A stretch of 64,000 bases of DNA from Planctomycetota bacterium (GCA_016712285.1 JADJRK010000001.1:434001-498000), one strand, 5' to 3'; numbered from the stretch's first letter, positions 34,881 through 44,318 are shown. Made by a program: numbers and translations. The notes: generated by a model from the sequence alone, not told the origin.

Positions 34881-36329
34881 CTACTTCAAGGCGCGCGCGA
34901 GGATGGTGACAATCTCGTCCTGCGTTTCCTTGGTGTAGACACAGTCATTCATCAGCATCGAAAAGGCCACACGGCGGTTGTCGGTCAGAATGTAGCCCGA
35001 TAGCGCCCGCACGCCGCGAATGTAGCCGGTCTTGGCATATACCCTGCCCTTGATCGACTTGTCGTTCAGGCGCTTCTCCAGGGTGCCGGTTTCGCCCGCA
35101 ACCGCCAGGCTGTCGCGGAAGGCTTCAAAGTTCGCGCCAGCCGCCATGGCCTGCAACAACTTGGTCAGCATGTGCGCCGTGACGCGGTTGTCGCGGGCAA
35201 GGCCGCTGCCATCGACGATGTTCACGCCATCAGCCCACCAGCCTTGTTCGCGCAGGAACGCCTCAACCGCGGCGCGGCTTGTCTTGAAGGTTCCCTTGCC
35301 GCTGTAGCGCAGGCCCAGTTGCCGGAACAGCAACTCGGCGTGCAGGTTCTGGCTGTTGGTGTTGATCGGCGGCAGCGCGCTGAGCAGCGTTGACTTGTGC
35401 TCAACGAGCACGGTGCAGCGCTTGACGTCTTCAATGCCCAGGGTGACCGGCTCGATGGTGCCAATGACCGTGATGCCCTGCGCCTGAAGCGTTTCGCGCA
35501 GCACTGTCGCCGCGTACAGGGCAGGGTCGTGCACCGTCACGTCAATGGTGTAGCCCCACGTTGCCTGCTCATACACCTTTCCCTTTACGGTGATGGTGTT
35601 TTCGCCGCGCGGCCGCACGATGCCGATTTCGGCGCCTTTGCGTCCTGGCAGAGTGGTGGTTTCATTGATGACCTTCACGGCCGCCGTCGGCGGCGTCAGC
35701 TCAATGTTCGCGGGCTGGCCGGCTTTGCCGGGCACAACGCGCACGCCCACGCAGTTGTCATTGAAGGCCAGCGCGCTGACCTCGGCGCAGTACCACTGGA
35801 TGTACTGGTCGTCCTTGGGCCAGCCCTCGCAGTAGCTTTCGCCGCCGAATACCGTGCTGTCGTAGCGCAGTCCGTCGATCTCGGTGATCCCGGCTTTCTT
35901 CAACTGTTCGGCCCAGCCGCGAAAGACGGCCAGCACGTCTCCGTCGTGAAAGCGGCCGCTGAGGTTGGGGTCGCCGCCGCCCAGCACGTACAGTGGCCCG
36001 CCATTGCGGCCTTCGCCAAGCAACAGCGTGCGAAACTCGAAGTCACCGCCCAGCAGCTTGAGTGCGGCCGCGGTCGTCACCAGTTTCATGTTGCTGGCCG
36101 GCGAGAGGGGCTTGTCGGCGTTGTGGCTGTAGAGGGTGTCGCCTGAATCGAGGTCAAGCACTACGCATCCGGCGGTGCCGCGTTTGCCCTCGGCTTTGTC
36201 GAGTTGAAGCCTGATGGCGCTTGCCGCATCTGCCGGCAGCGAATTGCCGTCGGAGCGGGCATCGACGCCGGCCGTTAGAAGCAGCGAAAATGTGAACAGC
36301 ACGGAGAATGCGCTACGGGAGAAGGTCAT
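34881..36329 (-). CDS. dacB: D-alanyl-D-alanine carboxypeptidase/endopeptidase (PBP4 type)
   Basis: This periplasmic class C penicillin-binding protein cleaves D-Ala-D-Ala ends or crosslinks of peptidoglycan. The 482-aa product has a signal peptide (FTFSLLLTAGVDARS). The catalytic SxxK is in LSPASNMKLVTTAA (Ser-Asn-Met-Lys), the SxN-type motif in VDGSGLARDNRVTA, and KTG in YAKTGYIRGVRALSG. The domain insertion between SxxK and SxN characteristic of PBP4 is present. Start ATG 36329 lies 17 nt inside the upstream GNAT gene, so translational coupling is likely. A terminator follows. The protein indicates a peptidoglycan wall. Confidence 0.92.
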   Translation of the reverse strand: MTFSRSAFSVLFTFSLLLTAGVDARSDGNSLPADAASAIRLQLDKAEGKRGTAGCVVLDLDSGDTLYSHNADKPLSPASNMKLVTTAAALKLLGGDFEFRTLLLGEGRNGGPLYVLGGGDPNLSGRFHDGDVLAVFRGWAEQLKKAGITEIDGLRYDSTVFGGESYCEGWPKDDQYIQWYCAEVSALAFNDNCVGVRVVPGKAGQPANIELTPPTAAVKVINETTTLPGRKGAEIGIVRPRGENTITVKGKVYEQATWGYTIDVTVHDPALYAATVLRETLQAQGITVIGTIEPVTLGIEDVKRCTVLVEHKSTLLSALPPINTNSQNLHAELLFRQLGLRYSGKGTFKTSRAAVEAFLREQGWWADGVNIVDGSGLARDNRVTAHMLTKLLQAMAAGANFEAFRDSLAVAGETGTLEKRLNDKSIKGRVYAKTGYIRGVRALSGYILTDNRRVAFSMLMNDCVYTKETQDEIVTILARALK

Positions 36330-37464
36330 TGGTGTTGGCCTCAAAGAGTCGATACTTGCGGTAGAGAACGCCCCCGGCTTTGTCCGCCAGAGACACCATT
36401 GGTTCGTTGTCTTCGAGCACCCAGCTGAGCTCGCAGTACTGGTAGCCCATGGCCTGCCCGTTCTGGATGACCTGGTCGATCATCATGGCATCGACGCCCT
36501 TGCCGCGGTGCTCAGCCACGACGCCCATGAGCATGGTGCGAAACCCGCGGACCATGCGCAGGCCATTGAGCAGCTTCCACCAGCCCCAGGGCAGAAGCCT
36601 GCCATCCGGGATCTTGTGCAGGACTTCGTTGACGTTGGGCACGCAGACGATCATGCCCACCGGTTTGCCGTCGATACTGGCCACCGAGGTGATCTCGGGG
36701 CGCACGATCGGTTTCAGGTCTGCGGCGATCGCGTCCACTTCGGGCGGCGTGACCTCGACAAAGCCCCAGTTCTGGGCCCAGGCCTCATTGAAAATGTCGA
36801 GCATGGTCTTGATGTCGGCGCGAAAGCCCTTGCTGTCAAGGCGCACGGGGCGCAGGTCCAGTTTGGGCGCCCGGCGCCGCACGGCTTTCATCAGGCGTTG
36901 AAAGCGCTCGTCAGCCATGGTGGCGCGCGTGACCAGGTAGGCGTAAAGGTCTTTGGCTTTGCGCAAGCCCGCGTCTTCCAACAGGCGCTTGTAATAGCGC
37001 GGGTTGTGCGACATCAGGATCAGCGGGATGCCATTGAAACCTTCATACAGCACGCCAGGGCATTCGTCGTTCAGGCTGTAGTTCACCGGGCCAAGCATGC
37101 GCGTGTAACCGCGGTCTTTGACCCATTGGGCCGCGCGGCGCAGCAACGCGTTGCAGGCGGCTACGTCGTCATCGCACTCAAAGAAGCCGAAAAACCCGGT
37201 GCTGTCGTTGTACTTCTTGGCGTGCAGGCGGTTGTCAATCGCGGCAATGCGCCCGACGGTTTCACCGTCGCGCTTGGCAAGAAAGAACGCGGCATCGCCA
37301 TGCTTGAAGAACGGGTACTTCTTGCGATCGAGCAGCTTGTTGACCGCCATGCGCAACGGCGGCGCCCAGTCCGCGTCGCCCTGGTTGACGCGCCACGGCA
37401 GGTCAAGGAAGTCGGGGCTGCGGCGGGGGTCCGGCAGTTCTTCAATCAGGATGTCACCGGCCAT
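36313..37464 (-). CDS. GNAT-fold acyltransferase, YghO-like
   Basis: The 383-aa protein has two GNAT-like halves. The N-terminal half carries RIAAIDNRLHAKKYNDSTGF and MLGPVNYSLNDECPG, blocks I associate with YghO-type proteins. The C-terminal half has MLMGVVAEHRGKGVDAMMID, the acetyl-CoA-binding motif A (RGKGVDA), and ELSWVLEDNEPMVSLADKAG, the motif B helix. No substrate can be assigned. ATG 37464 starts the conserved N-terminus. It overlaps dacB by 17 nt downstream, which may hint at an envelope-related substrate, but the linkage is the only evidence. Confidence 0.75.
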   Translation of the reverse strand: MAGDILIEELPDPRRSPDFLDLPWRVNQGDADWAPPLRMAVNKLLDRKKYPFFKHGDAAFFLAKRDGETVGRIAAIDNRLHAKKYNDSTGFFGFFECDDDVAACNALLRRAAQWVKDRGYTRMLGPVNYSLNDECPGVLYEGFNGIPLILMSHNPRYYKRLLEDAGLRKAKDLYAYLVTRATMADERFQRLMKAVRRRAPKLDLRPVRLDSKGFRADIKTMLDIFNEAWAQNWGFVEVTPPEVDAIAADLKPIVRPEITSVASIDGKPVGMIVCVPNVNEVLHKIPDGRLLPWGWWKLLNGLRMVRGFRTMLMGVVAEHRGKGVDAMMIDQVIQNGQAMGYQYCELSWVLEDNEPMVSLADKAGGVLYRKYRLFEANTNDLLP

Positions 37465-37535
37465 GGAATCTCCGGGAAACAAATCGGCAGATGGGTCCGA
37501 TAAACTAAACGGAAACAGGCACGGCAATAGGTACA

Positions 37536-37572
37536 AAAGCAAAGAACGGCCCAGCGGGCCGTTCTTTGCTTT
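37536..37572 (-). terminator. Perfect 17-bp hairpin terminator
   Basis: 37536-37552 and 37556-37572 are perfect reverse complements around the loop AGC. On the minus strand the stem ends in GCTTTT, just below the stop of the TIG lipoprotein gene. It separates that gene from the GNAT-dacB unit. Confidence 0.85.
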
Positions 37573-37593
37573 GCAGTGAACGAGTCCTGCCGC

Positions 37594-40500
37594 CTACTCT
37601 TGCTTGCCGACACCGTAGACGTACACGGCGCCGTCGATCAGCGTCTCGGTCCCGATCACGTCGATGTGGACTGGTGTGCCAATCGTGTTGCCGTTGGTGC
37701 GGTCCAGGTCAAGCCGGTGAAAGCGCAGGTAGGATTTGGCGTTCGGGATCGGCGAGCCCGTGTACGCCGTTGAGCCCTCACCAAAGTACAGCGAGAAGCG
37801 CAGCGGGTCCTGGTACCACCCCATGCCGCGGGTGATCTTGTTGCCTGTGGTTGTGACGACCTGCGCCGAAGTAGTCAGTGCGGTCTCGTTGTCGGCCAGG
37901 GACTGCACCACGTCGTTGACCACATAGAGTGAGCCGCCGGCTGCCCCGGAGAAGCGGTAGCCTTCGGCAAACCCGGTCGATCCCTTCACCACAGCCAGCA
38001 CAGCGCCGTCGCGGGATGGTTCAACGACCTTGATGACGCCCGCACCCGGGATGTTGGTCAGGTTGATCGCCAGGCTGGGCAGCGGGCTGGAAAGGCTGTT
38101 CATTTGCAGCACGTAGACGTCTTCTTCGCCGGCGTTTTCCTCGGCCACGAACATCAGGTACTCGGACGTAAATGCCGTAAGCCCCGGCCCGTGCAGGCTG
38201 CGCAACTGGCCGCCCCAATGCTCCAGGTTGACGGCACCAGCCGGGTCGGGCGCGAAGCCCGGGGGCAGGTACGTGTTTTCAAGGGGCGAAGCGGCGGTGC
38301 TGTTGCGTGGCAGCTTCATGTTGGCGCTGTCGTGTGAGCGCTGCACCGGCGCGACAATCGTGGTTACGCCGTCGCGCAAGTCCAGGTACAGCAAGTCACC
38401 GTTGTCGGCATCGATCAGGAACAGCACGTGGCCGCCGCGGGACTGAAAGCCGCCGAAGTAGTTGTCTGTGTTCGTGGCCGCCCCTGAGTTGAATGGTTGC
38501 GGTGCGCCGCTTTCCGTGCGGTTGCTGATGCTGGGCGTGGCGATGCCGGTGCCGGTCAGGATGATATTGGCGGTGAACAGGTGCTGGTTCTGCCCGTCAA
38601 CGCCAGTGCCGTTGACGGTGGCAACGCTGAAGACAAGGCGGTTGCGCATGCCGGCGTTGGGGGCAACCTTCGGAAAGAAAAAGCCCGGGATGATCGTCAT
38701 GTCGGCGTGGAACACCGCACCAACGCCGAAGCTGCCGGTGCTCGTGCTGTTGAGCCGGAAGCAGTCATTTGTGCCCTGGCCAATGCGCGCCACATACAGG
38801 TAGTACACGACGGCGGCTGGCGTGGTGCCGTCCACCGTCTGGCGGTTCTCGCGGGTCACGAAGGCACACAACTCGCCATCAAAGTTCACGGTCACGTCAG
38901 AGCCGGCAAGGTTGGTAGTGCCGCTGAACGCGTTGATGCCGGCCATGTAAACACGCCGGTCGTTGGCGCCGTTGTCGACGTTGCCGCTGCCGTATGTGGC
39001 GTTGCTGCCCAGGTCCCACATCACGATCTGCTTCGCGCCGCCGCCGCCGGCAAAGTCCGTCACTGCAATGATGTTCGGGTTGCCGGTGTTGGCATTCTGG
39101 ATGGCGAAGACGTTGTGCACCGAATAAGCGGGCGGAGTCTGCGTCGTGGATGTGAAGCGCAGGTTGCCGTCGCCGGCGATAAAGGCAATCGTGTTGCCGT
39201 CGCCGGAAAGGTTCAACTCGTCAGAGACATAGCTGTGAGTTGTCCCGCCCGGCCAGTTCTGGGCCGCCGCAACAGGCGCAGTGCCGGCTGTGCTGCCGTC
39301 CACGGCGCAGCGGTATACGTTGCCGGTGCTGGTGGCGAAGTACAGGTAGTTGCCCGAGAACTGCAGGCTCAACGGCTTGAGCGTACCCGTAACTGCCGTG
39401 AGGTTGAGCTCGTTGGCGTTGCCGCCGCTTGAAATCCAGGGCGTGCCGTCGCAGCGGCACACGAAAATGCGGGGCGTGGCGTTGTCATGGGCCACGGCAA
39501 AGAACGGAAAACTCGTGAACTTCTCATGGATTGCGATCTCTTCATGCACGGGCTGGCCGCCGGTGTCGAAGTTTTCCACTTCACCGTTGCTGTAGGCTGC
39601 GAAGAACGCGTCCGACAAGCCGGTTGCTGTCGGCCCCGTCGAGCCGCTTTCGGTGCTGGTGTGGTGGAAAAGCTTGCCGGTGACAGCCTTGTTGACCGCA
39701 GGCGGCGCAGGGTCACCATCGGGCACCGCAGGCAGGTACGAGCGTGTGAACGGCGGCAGCGCAAAGTGGGCGAAGATGCTGTTGGCTTCGCGGAAGCTCA
39801 CGCCGCTGTTCATCAAGGGTTCGGGATAGGAATGCGTACCGTTGGGCGCGAACAGCGTTGAGCCGTTGTACATGAACCGGTTGCTCAGCCCGGTAGGTGA
39901 TGTGATGCGGTCATAGGCCGGGTCGAACTTCCGAATCGTGCGCACAAAGCTGTCCGGCGCATTGGCGATGCCGTTATCCTGAACGCCCGAAACGATCACG
40001 TACTCCTCGGGCGGCGGTGACGGCGGCGTGCCGCTGTGTGTGTATGTGAACGGGTTGCCCGTCGGGCCCTGCGGCGGCGCGCTGGCGACCGGCACCGGGA
40101 TCAAGGGCGGCATGCCCTGGTCTGAAAAGTACGCAATCACTGTCACGGACAGCGTGCCACCGGTGAAATTCTCGGTCGCAGGAACAGCCGGGATCACCAC
40201 GTTCCATGTGTCAGCCACCGTCTGCGTCGCAGCGACGTTTACGGTGCCGCTGGCGAACAGGAAGCTGATGATGATCAGGTACTGGCTGGCACCGATGGGG
40301 GCGTTGGTGCCGGTCATGACCATCGTGCCGCCACCGAACTCATCGCTGGTGTTCGGCGCCATGGTGTCTGCCGTAGGCAAAGGCGGCGCCCCGGCCGGCA
40401 GGTAAGTGAAACCGTTGGGCAGCGAAAGGTACGGCGGATTCTGGCCCGTAATGAACACATCGATATCGACAGAGCCTGTGCCCGGCGGCGCCGTGAACAT

Positions 40501-40821
40501 GTTGTTGCCGGAACTCGGGTTTTCGATACGGTTGCCGACGCTGTTGGTCATGCCGTTGAACTGCAACGTGCCGAACGTGACCACGACCGCCGTAAGTGGC
40601 AACAGGTTTTGGCCTTCTATGTAGAAATCGGTGCTCGAAAGCTCGGGCCCGACGTTTGGCGAACACGAGATCAGGCGCGGCACGATGTTGGGGTTGAACA
40701 CGCCACCAGTGCCGGGCGTTACCGTGAACGACCCGCCCACCGTGCTGACCTTCTCAATGCATCCAGCACTGAACACGGCAAGCGCGATCAGCAGACCGCT
40801 GGCGATCCAGGAATACTTCAT
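37594..40821 (-). CDS. Large TIG-domain lipoprotein with propeller-like repeats
   Basis: The 1075-aa lipoprotein has lipobox VFSAGC at about residues 16-21. Two IPT/TIG-like domains follow at about 45-140 (VPRLISCSPNVGPELSSTDF, VDIDVFITGQ) and 150-260. The remainder is beta-rich, with recurring segments like LNLSGDGNTIAFIAGDGNLR, VTVNFDGELCAFVTRENR and GGHVLFLIDADNGDLLYLD, which suggest a TolB/WD40-like propeller. No enzyme motif was seen. ATG 40821 was chosen because it directly precedes the lipoprotein signal; the in-frame upstream extension has no signal and contains an unlikely Cys/Arg-rich stretch. It is surface-exposed or periplasmic, function unknown. Confidence 0.7.
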   Translation of the reverse strand: MKYSWIASGLLIALAVFSAGCIEKVSTVGGSFTVTPGTGGVFNPNIVPRLISCSPNVGPELSSTDFYIEGQNLLPLTAVVVTFGTLQFNGMTNSVGNRIENPSSGNNMFTAPPGTGSVDIDVFITGQNPPYLSLPNGFTYLPAGAPPLPTADTMAPNTSDEFGGGTMVMTGTNAPIGASQYLIIISFLFASGTVNVAATQTVADTWNVVIPAVPATENFTGGTLSVTVIAYFSDQGMPPLIPVPVASAPPQGPTGNPFTYTHSGTPPSPPPEEYVIVSGVQDNGIANAPDSFVRTIRKFDPAYDRITSPTGLSNRFMYNGSTLFAPNGTHSYPEPLMNSGVSFREANSIFAHFALPPFTRSYLPAVPDGDPAPPAVNKAVTGKLFHHTSTESGSTGPTATGLSDAFFAAYSNGEVENFDTGGQPVHEEIAIHEKFTSFPFFAVAHDNATPRIFVCRCDGTPWISSGGNANELNLTAVTGTLKPLSLQFSGNYLYFATSTGNVYRCAVDGSTAGTAPVAAAQNWPGGTTHSYVSDELNLSGDGNTIAFIAGDGNLRFTSTTQTPPAYSVHNVFAIQNANTGNPNIIAVTDFAGGGGAKQIVMWDLGSNATYGSGNVDNGANDRRVYMAGINAFSGTTNLAGSDVTVNFDGELCAFVTRENRQTVDGTTPAAVVYYLYVARIGQGTNDCFRLNSTSTGSFGVGAVFHADMTIIPGFFFPKVAPNAGMRNRLVFSVATVNGTGVDGQNQHLFTANIILTGTGIATPSISNRTESGAPQPFNSGAATNTDNYFGGFQSRGGHVLFLIDADNGDLLYLDLRDGVTTIVAPVQRSHDSANMKLPRNSTAASPLENTYLPPGFAPDPAGAVNLEHWGGQLRSLHGPGLTAFTSEYLMFVAEENAGEEDVYVLQMNSLSSPLPSLAINLTNIPGAGVIKVVEPSRDGAVLAVVKGSTGFAEGYRFSGAAGGSLYVVNDVVQSLADNETALTTSAQVVTTTGNKITRGMGWYQDPLRFSLYFGEGSTAYTGSPIPNAKSYLRFHRLDLDRTNGNTIGTPVHIDVIGTETLIDGAVYVYGVGKQE

Positions 40822-40889
40822 GTGTCCTCCGCACCTCGAAGCGCTCACCCAAGCCGATTGCTGACGGCCTTTCGGGCGATTCGAGCATG

Positions 40890-40905
40890 TCCTCTCATGA
40901 CAGGA
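40890..40905. promoter_or_regulatory. Candidate operator, imperfect 16-bp palindrome
   Basis: TCCTCTCATGACAGGA is self-complementary at 14 of 16 positions and lies about 70 bp upstream of the TIG lipoprotein ATG. A further short inverted repeat, TGTGC-N7-GCACA, occurs in the same 281-bp gap. No regulator can be named. Confidence 0.3.
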
Positions 40906-41102
40906 TGTAAGCAAATGGCATGCCCCACAGGAGATGCCGTTCTTACACTGTCGCGAATTGTCTCTCTGAGGTGCAAATCTACGGCAGCAGAGGGCTTTAC
41001 GCAAGTTTTCTAAGTCGAAAGCGCCCAGGCAGCCCAGGCGCGCGTCAGATTCCTAAACTGTGCAAAATCAGCACATTCTCGGGTTCGGCTGGCAACGTTG
41101 CG

Positions 41103-41630
41103 TCACTCCCACTCCATGCGCTCGCTGATTGCGGGCCGAATCTCTGTCAGCATCTCGATGGTTGGTTCGTCGCCAAGGTCATCAATCAGCCGGTCCAGCA
41201 GCTTGATCTCGGCAGGTCGCAGCTTGGTCTTGGCACCCAGGCGCACCTGCACCTGCCACTCGCGCAATACTGTCAGCGCATTCTCTGCCGTGATGCGGCT
41301 GGTGTGGACAAGCGCGTCATCTTCCATGCGCCGGAATTCAAGCACGACCTCATGCCCATACGCCAGCACCTGCAAAGCTACCGGCAGCAGGCTCAGGCTT
41401 ACCTGGCCGTCCGGCCCGGTGTGCAGCCGCTCAATGATCTGGAAACCGTCCTCTTCCTGCGGGCCCGTGGCTTTCAGCCACAGGTCGGCAATGCCGCGGT
41501 TTTCCACGCGCTGCTCGGTAGGTCCCAGGGGGCGGTAGGTGTCGGTTTCCTCGGTCCATGACCGCGTGGTGCAGCCGCCGGCCAGCAGCGCGGCCGCGGC
41601 GAGCAACACGGCAATCGCGGGCCTACTCAT
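41103..41630 (-). CDS. Small predicted lipoprotein
   Basis: The 175-aa protein has a signal and lipobox LLAGGC at about residues 14-19, followed by a mostly beta then helical soluble domain (GIADLWLKATGPQEEDGFQI, VSLSLLPVALQVLAYGHEV). I recognise no family. Its ATG overlaps the stop of the upstream lipoprotein gene (8 nt), so the two are translationally coupled. The window offers no clue to function beyond co-expression with another small envelope protein. Confidence 0.6.
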   Translation of the reverse strand: MSRPAIAVLLAAAALLAGGCTTRSWTEETDTYRPLGPTEQRVENRGIADLWLKATGPQEEDGFQIIERLHTGPDGQVSLSLLPVALQVLAYGHEVVLEFRRMEDDALVHTSRITAENALTVLREWQVQVRLGAKTKLRPAEIKLLDRLIDDLGDEPTIEMLTEIRPAISERMEWE

Positions 41631-41991
41631 TCTCGTCATCGTTGGAGTCGACCGCAAAGAAAACGAGAAACACGGTGATGCCCAGGCTTACCACGCTGCC
41701 CAGGATGCCGAAAAACACGAGCCCAAAGCTATCCCAGTCAAACGCGAACTCGGTGTTTTCGTGCATCAGGTACAGGCGTTCACTTGGTGTGGTCGTTACC
41801 TGCACCTGTTCTTGTACGGTAACAGTCAGGTTGCCCAGGCGGCGGTCCTCCGAATACGTCGGCGCGGCAAGTGTCTTGATGTCGACACGGTCCTGCTGCT
41901 GCCAGATCTCGGTCGAGCTGCTGGCACAGCCGACACACAACACGCTGCATGCCAGCAGCGCAGGAATCACACCAAGCCGAACTGGATTCAT
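41623..41991 (-). CDS. Small envelope protein, lipoprotein-like with C-terminal TM
   Basis: The 122-aa protein has an export signal ending LLACSVLCVGCASS. Cys at the lipobox is preceded by V-G, but -3 is Cys, so lipidation is uncertain. A beta region follows (GNLTVTVQEQVQVTTTPSER), then a C-terminal helix LVFFGILGSVVSLGITVFLV ending in an acidic tail DSNDDENE. ATG 41991 was chosen; an in-frame ATG three codons earlier is equally possible. It precedes and overlaps the next small lipoprotein gene. No family recognised. Confidence 0.55.
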   Translation of the reverse strand: MNPVRLGVIPALLACSVLCVGCASSSTEIWQQQDRVDIKTLAAPTYSEDRRLGNLTVTVQEQVQVTTTPSERLYLMHENTEFAFDWDSFGLVFFGILGSVVSLGITVFLVFFAVDSNDDENE

Positions 41992-42072
41992 GGGCGGCAT
42001 ACTAGCTTGGGTCCGCGCGCAAGTCTGGTAGTTCAGGGTGCATGGCTTTGAACGTGGCGGTATAGTCCCGGC

Positions 42073-42811
42073 ATGGATGAGCCATGGTACGTCCGCGCCT
42101 TTGCCACTGAGTACCTTGAGCCTGTATCGCCACCGCAGCCCGGCACAGGGCCGCCAGCAGGTGCAGCAGCTGATTGCCGCCGGACTGCTGCCAAAGACCG
42201 GCTGCGTGCTTGACCTGTGCTGCGGCGCGGGCCGCCACTTACAGCCCATGAGAGACGCTGGTTTGCAGGCCTGGGGGCTGGACCTTTCGCAGCAGTTGCT
42301 GGTGTCTGGCGAGCTCGCGGGCGTCGCCGTGCGCGCCGATGCGCGAGCCATTCCGTTTGCTGACGCGACGTTTGACTGCGCAACCAACCTGTTCTCGTCA
42401 TTCGGTTACTTTCCTACCGACGACGCGCACCACGCAGTACTGGCCGAAGTCGCCCGCGTGCTCAAGCCCGGCGGCAAGCTGGTGCTGGATCACATGAACG
42501 CCCAAGTCACCATCCGCGAACTGAAGCCCTTGAGCGTCGAGCAGCGCGACGGCTTGACGCTGCGCCAGACGCGACGTTACGACACCCAGAGCCGGCGCGT
42601 GATCAAAGAAGTCGAGTACATTCCGCAGGGTTTGCCGCCGCGACACTGGCATGAAAGCGTGCGCCTGTTTGAGCCGGCCGAGCTTGACGCCTTCCTGGCG
42701 CAGGCAGGGCTGACCGTCAGCGCCCGCTACGGCGACCTTGATGCAAGTGTCTTCAAAGAATCCACAAGCAACCGACAGGTCGTTGTCGCACAGAAAGGCG
42801 ATTCCACTTGA
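42073..42811 (+). CDS. Class I SAM-dependent methyltransferase with an apparent +1 frameshift
   Basis: The main frame encodes VLDLCCGAGRHLQPMRDAG (SAM motif I), GLDLSQQLL, ARAIPFADATFDCATNLFSS and VARVLKPGGKLVLDHMN, a clear class I methyltransferase. Family members usually begin with an element like 'WY..AF...YL.LY.HR'. Here WYVRAFATEYLE is encoded from ATG 42073 in one frame and LYRHRSPAQGR continues in the next frame, joined at GAG-C-CTG-TAT (42118-42127). One extra C accounts for the shift. Joined, the product is about 245 aa. Otherwise translation would start at ATG 42077 in the second frame with a scrambled N-terminus. The cause could be a real mutation, an assembly error or recoding. 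The substrate is unknown. Confidence 0.75.
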
Positions 42812-42886
42812 CGCGCCAAGACAATCGACCAAAACCATCACCCGAAACAACTGTTCCTGCAACCCAGAAATTGGAACCCAGATCCC

Positions 42887-43765
42887 ATGTCCGCACTACT
42901 CCAGACCAACATGCCTGACCTGAAGCTGCTTCACCGCGGCAAGGTACGGGACTTGTACGAACTCGAGGGCAACCTGCTGCTGGTGGCCAGCGATCGCTTG
43001 AGCGCATTCGACGTCATCATGACGCAGGGCATTCCGGGCAAAGGCCGGATGCTGACAGAGCTGTCTTTGTTCTGGTTTGACTTCCTTCAGGACCTTGTCG
43101 GCAATCACTTGATCACCGCTGACGTGGCCAAAATGCCGGCGATCACGCACAAGTACCGCGACCAGCTTGAAGGCCGCACCATGTACTGCAAGCGCGCCGA
43201 CATCTTTCAGGTCGAGTGCGTTGCGCGCGGGTACCTGGTGGGCAGTGGCTGGAAGGACTACCAGAAGACCGGCGCGGTCTGCGGCCACAAGCTGCCCGCA
43301 GGGCTGCAGCTGGCGCAGAAGTTGCCGCACGTGCTGTTCACACCGGCCACCAAGGCGCCGCAGGGCCAGCACGACGAAAACATCGACTTCGACACCATGT
43401 GCGCAGCAGTCGGCAAAGACGCGGCCAGCCAGCTGCGCGAAATCACGATCAGGATTTACGAGAAGGCGGCCGAGTTCGCCGCGACCAAGGGCATCATCAT
43501 CGCCGACACCAAGTTCGAATTCGGCTTGCACAACGGCAAGATCATCCTGTGCGACGAAGTGCTCACGCCCGACAGCAGCCGCTTCTGGGATGCCAAGGCG
43601 TACAAGGTCGGTACCAGCCCCGAGAGCTTTGACAAGCAGATCGTGCGCGACTGGCTTGAGAAACAGCCATGGAACAAGAAGGCGCCGCCGCCCGACCTGC
43701 CAGCCGACATCACACAACGCACGGCAGACCGCTATCGTGAAGTGATTGACCTGCTGAAATCGTAG
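42887..43765 (+). CDS. purC: Phosphoribosylaminoimidazole-succinocarboxamide synthase (SAICAR synthetase)
   Basis: PurC ligates aspartate to CAIR with ATP in purine biosynthesis. The 292-aa protein has RGKVRDLYEL near the N-terminus, LLLVASDRLSAFDVIM, the ECVARGYLVGSGWKDYQKTG block (substrate and ATP contacts), PQGQHDENIDF, IIADTKFEFGL and LCDEVLTPDSSRFW, all diagnostic of SAICAR synthetase. The longer form is typical of the eukaryote-like and many bacterial versions. ATG 42887 is used; ATG 42911 is an alternative. It lies 25 bp upstream of purE, forming a purCE pair. Confidence 0.97.
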   Translation: MSALLQTNMPDLKLLHRGKVRDLYELEGNLLLVASDRLSAFDVIMTQGIPGKGRMLTELSLFWFDFLQDLVGNHLITADVAKMPAITHKYRDQLEGRTMYCKRADIFQVECVARGYLVGSGWKDYQKTGAVCGHKLPAGLQLAQKLPHVLFTPATKAPQGQHDENIDFDTMCAAVGKDAASQLREITIRIYEKAAEFAATKGIIIADTKFEFGLHNGKIILCDEVLTPDSSRFWDAKAYKVGTSPESFDKQIVRDWLEKQPWNKKAPPPDLPADITQRTADRYREVIDLLKS

Positions 43766-43790
43766 AGCAGATGTTTGAGGAGAGCCTGCC

Positions 43791-44288
43791 ATGCCCGATG
43801 TTGTCTTGATGATGGGGTCGGACTCAGACTGGCCGACGCTGGAGCCGGTGGTGACCACGCTGCGCGAACTGGGTGTCTCGTGCACGGCCCGCGTGCTTTC
43901 GGCCCACCGCACGCCTGACCAGACGCGTGAGTTTGTGGCCGAGTCCGAAAAATCCGGTACCCGCGTGTTCATCTGCGCAGCGGGCGTCGCGGCCCACCTT
44001 GCCGGCGCCGTCGCGGCCCACACGGCCCGGCCGGTGATCGGTATCCCGGTGGCGTCGGGCCCGCTGAACGGCTTCGACGCGCTGCTGAGCACGGTGCAGA
44101 TGCCGCCCGGCGTGCCGGTGGCGACGGTGGCCATCAACGGCGCGGTGAACGCGGCGGTGCTGGCAGCGCAAATCCTTGCCACTGGCGACGCTGAACTGTC
44201 GAAAAAACTTGTAAAGTGGCGCGCCGCGCAGACGTCAAAGGTCCTTGAAAAGGACCAGCGCCTGCAGGAGAAGCTGAAACACCCCTAG
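43791..44288 (+). CDS. purE: N5-carboxyaminoimidazole ribonucleotide mutase
   Basis: PurE moves the carboxylate of N5-CAIR to form CAIR, supplying the PurC substrate. The 165-aa protein carries VVLMMGSDSDWPTLE, ARVLSAHRTPDQTREF (catalytic His region), FICAAGVAAHLAGAVAAHT and VIGIPVASGPLNGFDALLS. The GSDSD and SAHRTP motifs are signatures of class I PurE. It directly follows purC and is separated by 30 bp from the next gene, so read-through is possible. Confidence 0.95.
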   Translation: MPDVVLMMGSDSDWPTLEPVVTTLRELGVSCTARVLSAHRTPDQTREFVAESEKSGTRVFICAAGVAAHLAGAVAAHTARPVIGIPVASGPLNGFDALLSTVQMPPGVPVATVAINGAVNAAVLAAQILATGDAELSKKLVKWRAAQTSKVLEKDQRLQEKLKHP

Positions 44289-44318
44289 GCGCGCCTCCCC
44301 CGCCGCGCGGAGTAGTGC

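Noticed and set aside
40822..41004. Upstream in-frame extension of the TIG lipoprotein
   Set aside because: It would bury the lipoprotein signal about 60 residues inside the protein; ATG 40821 gives a proper lipobox.
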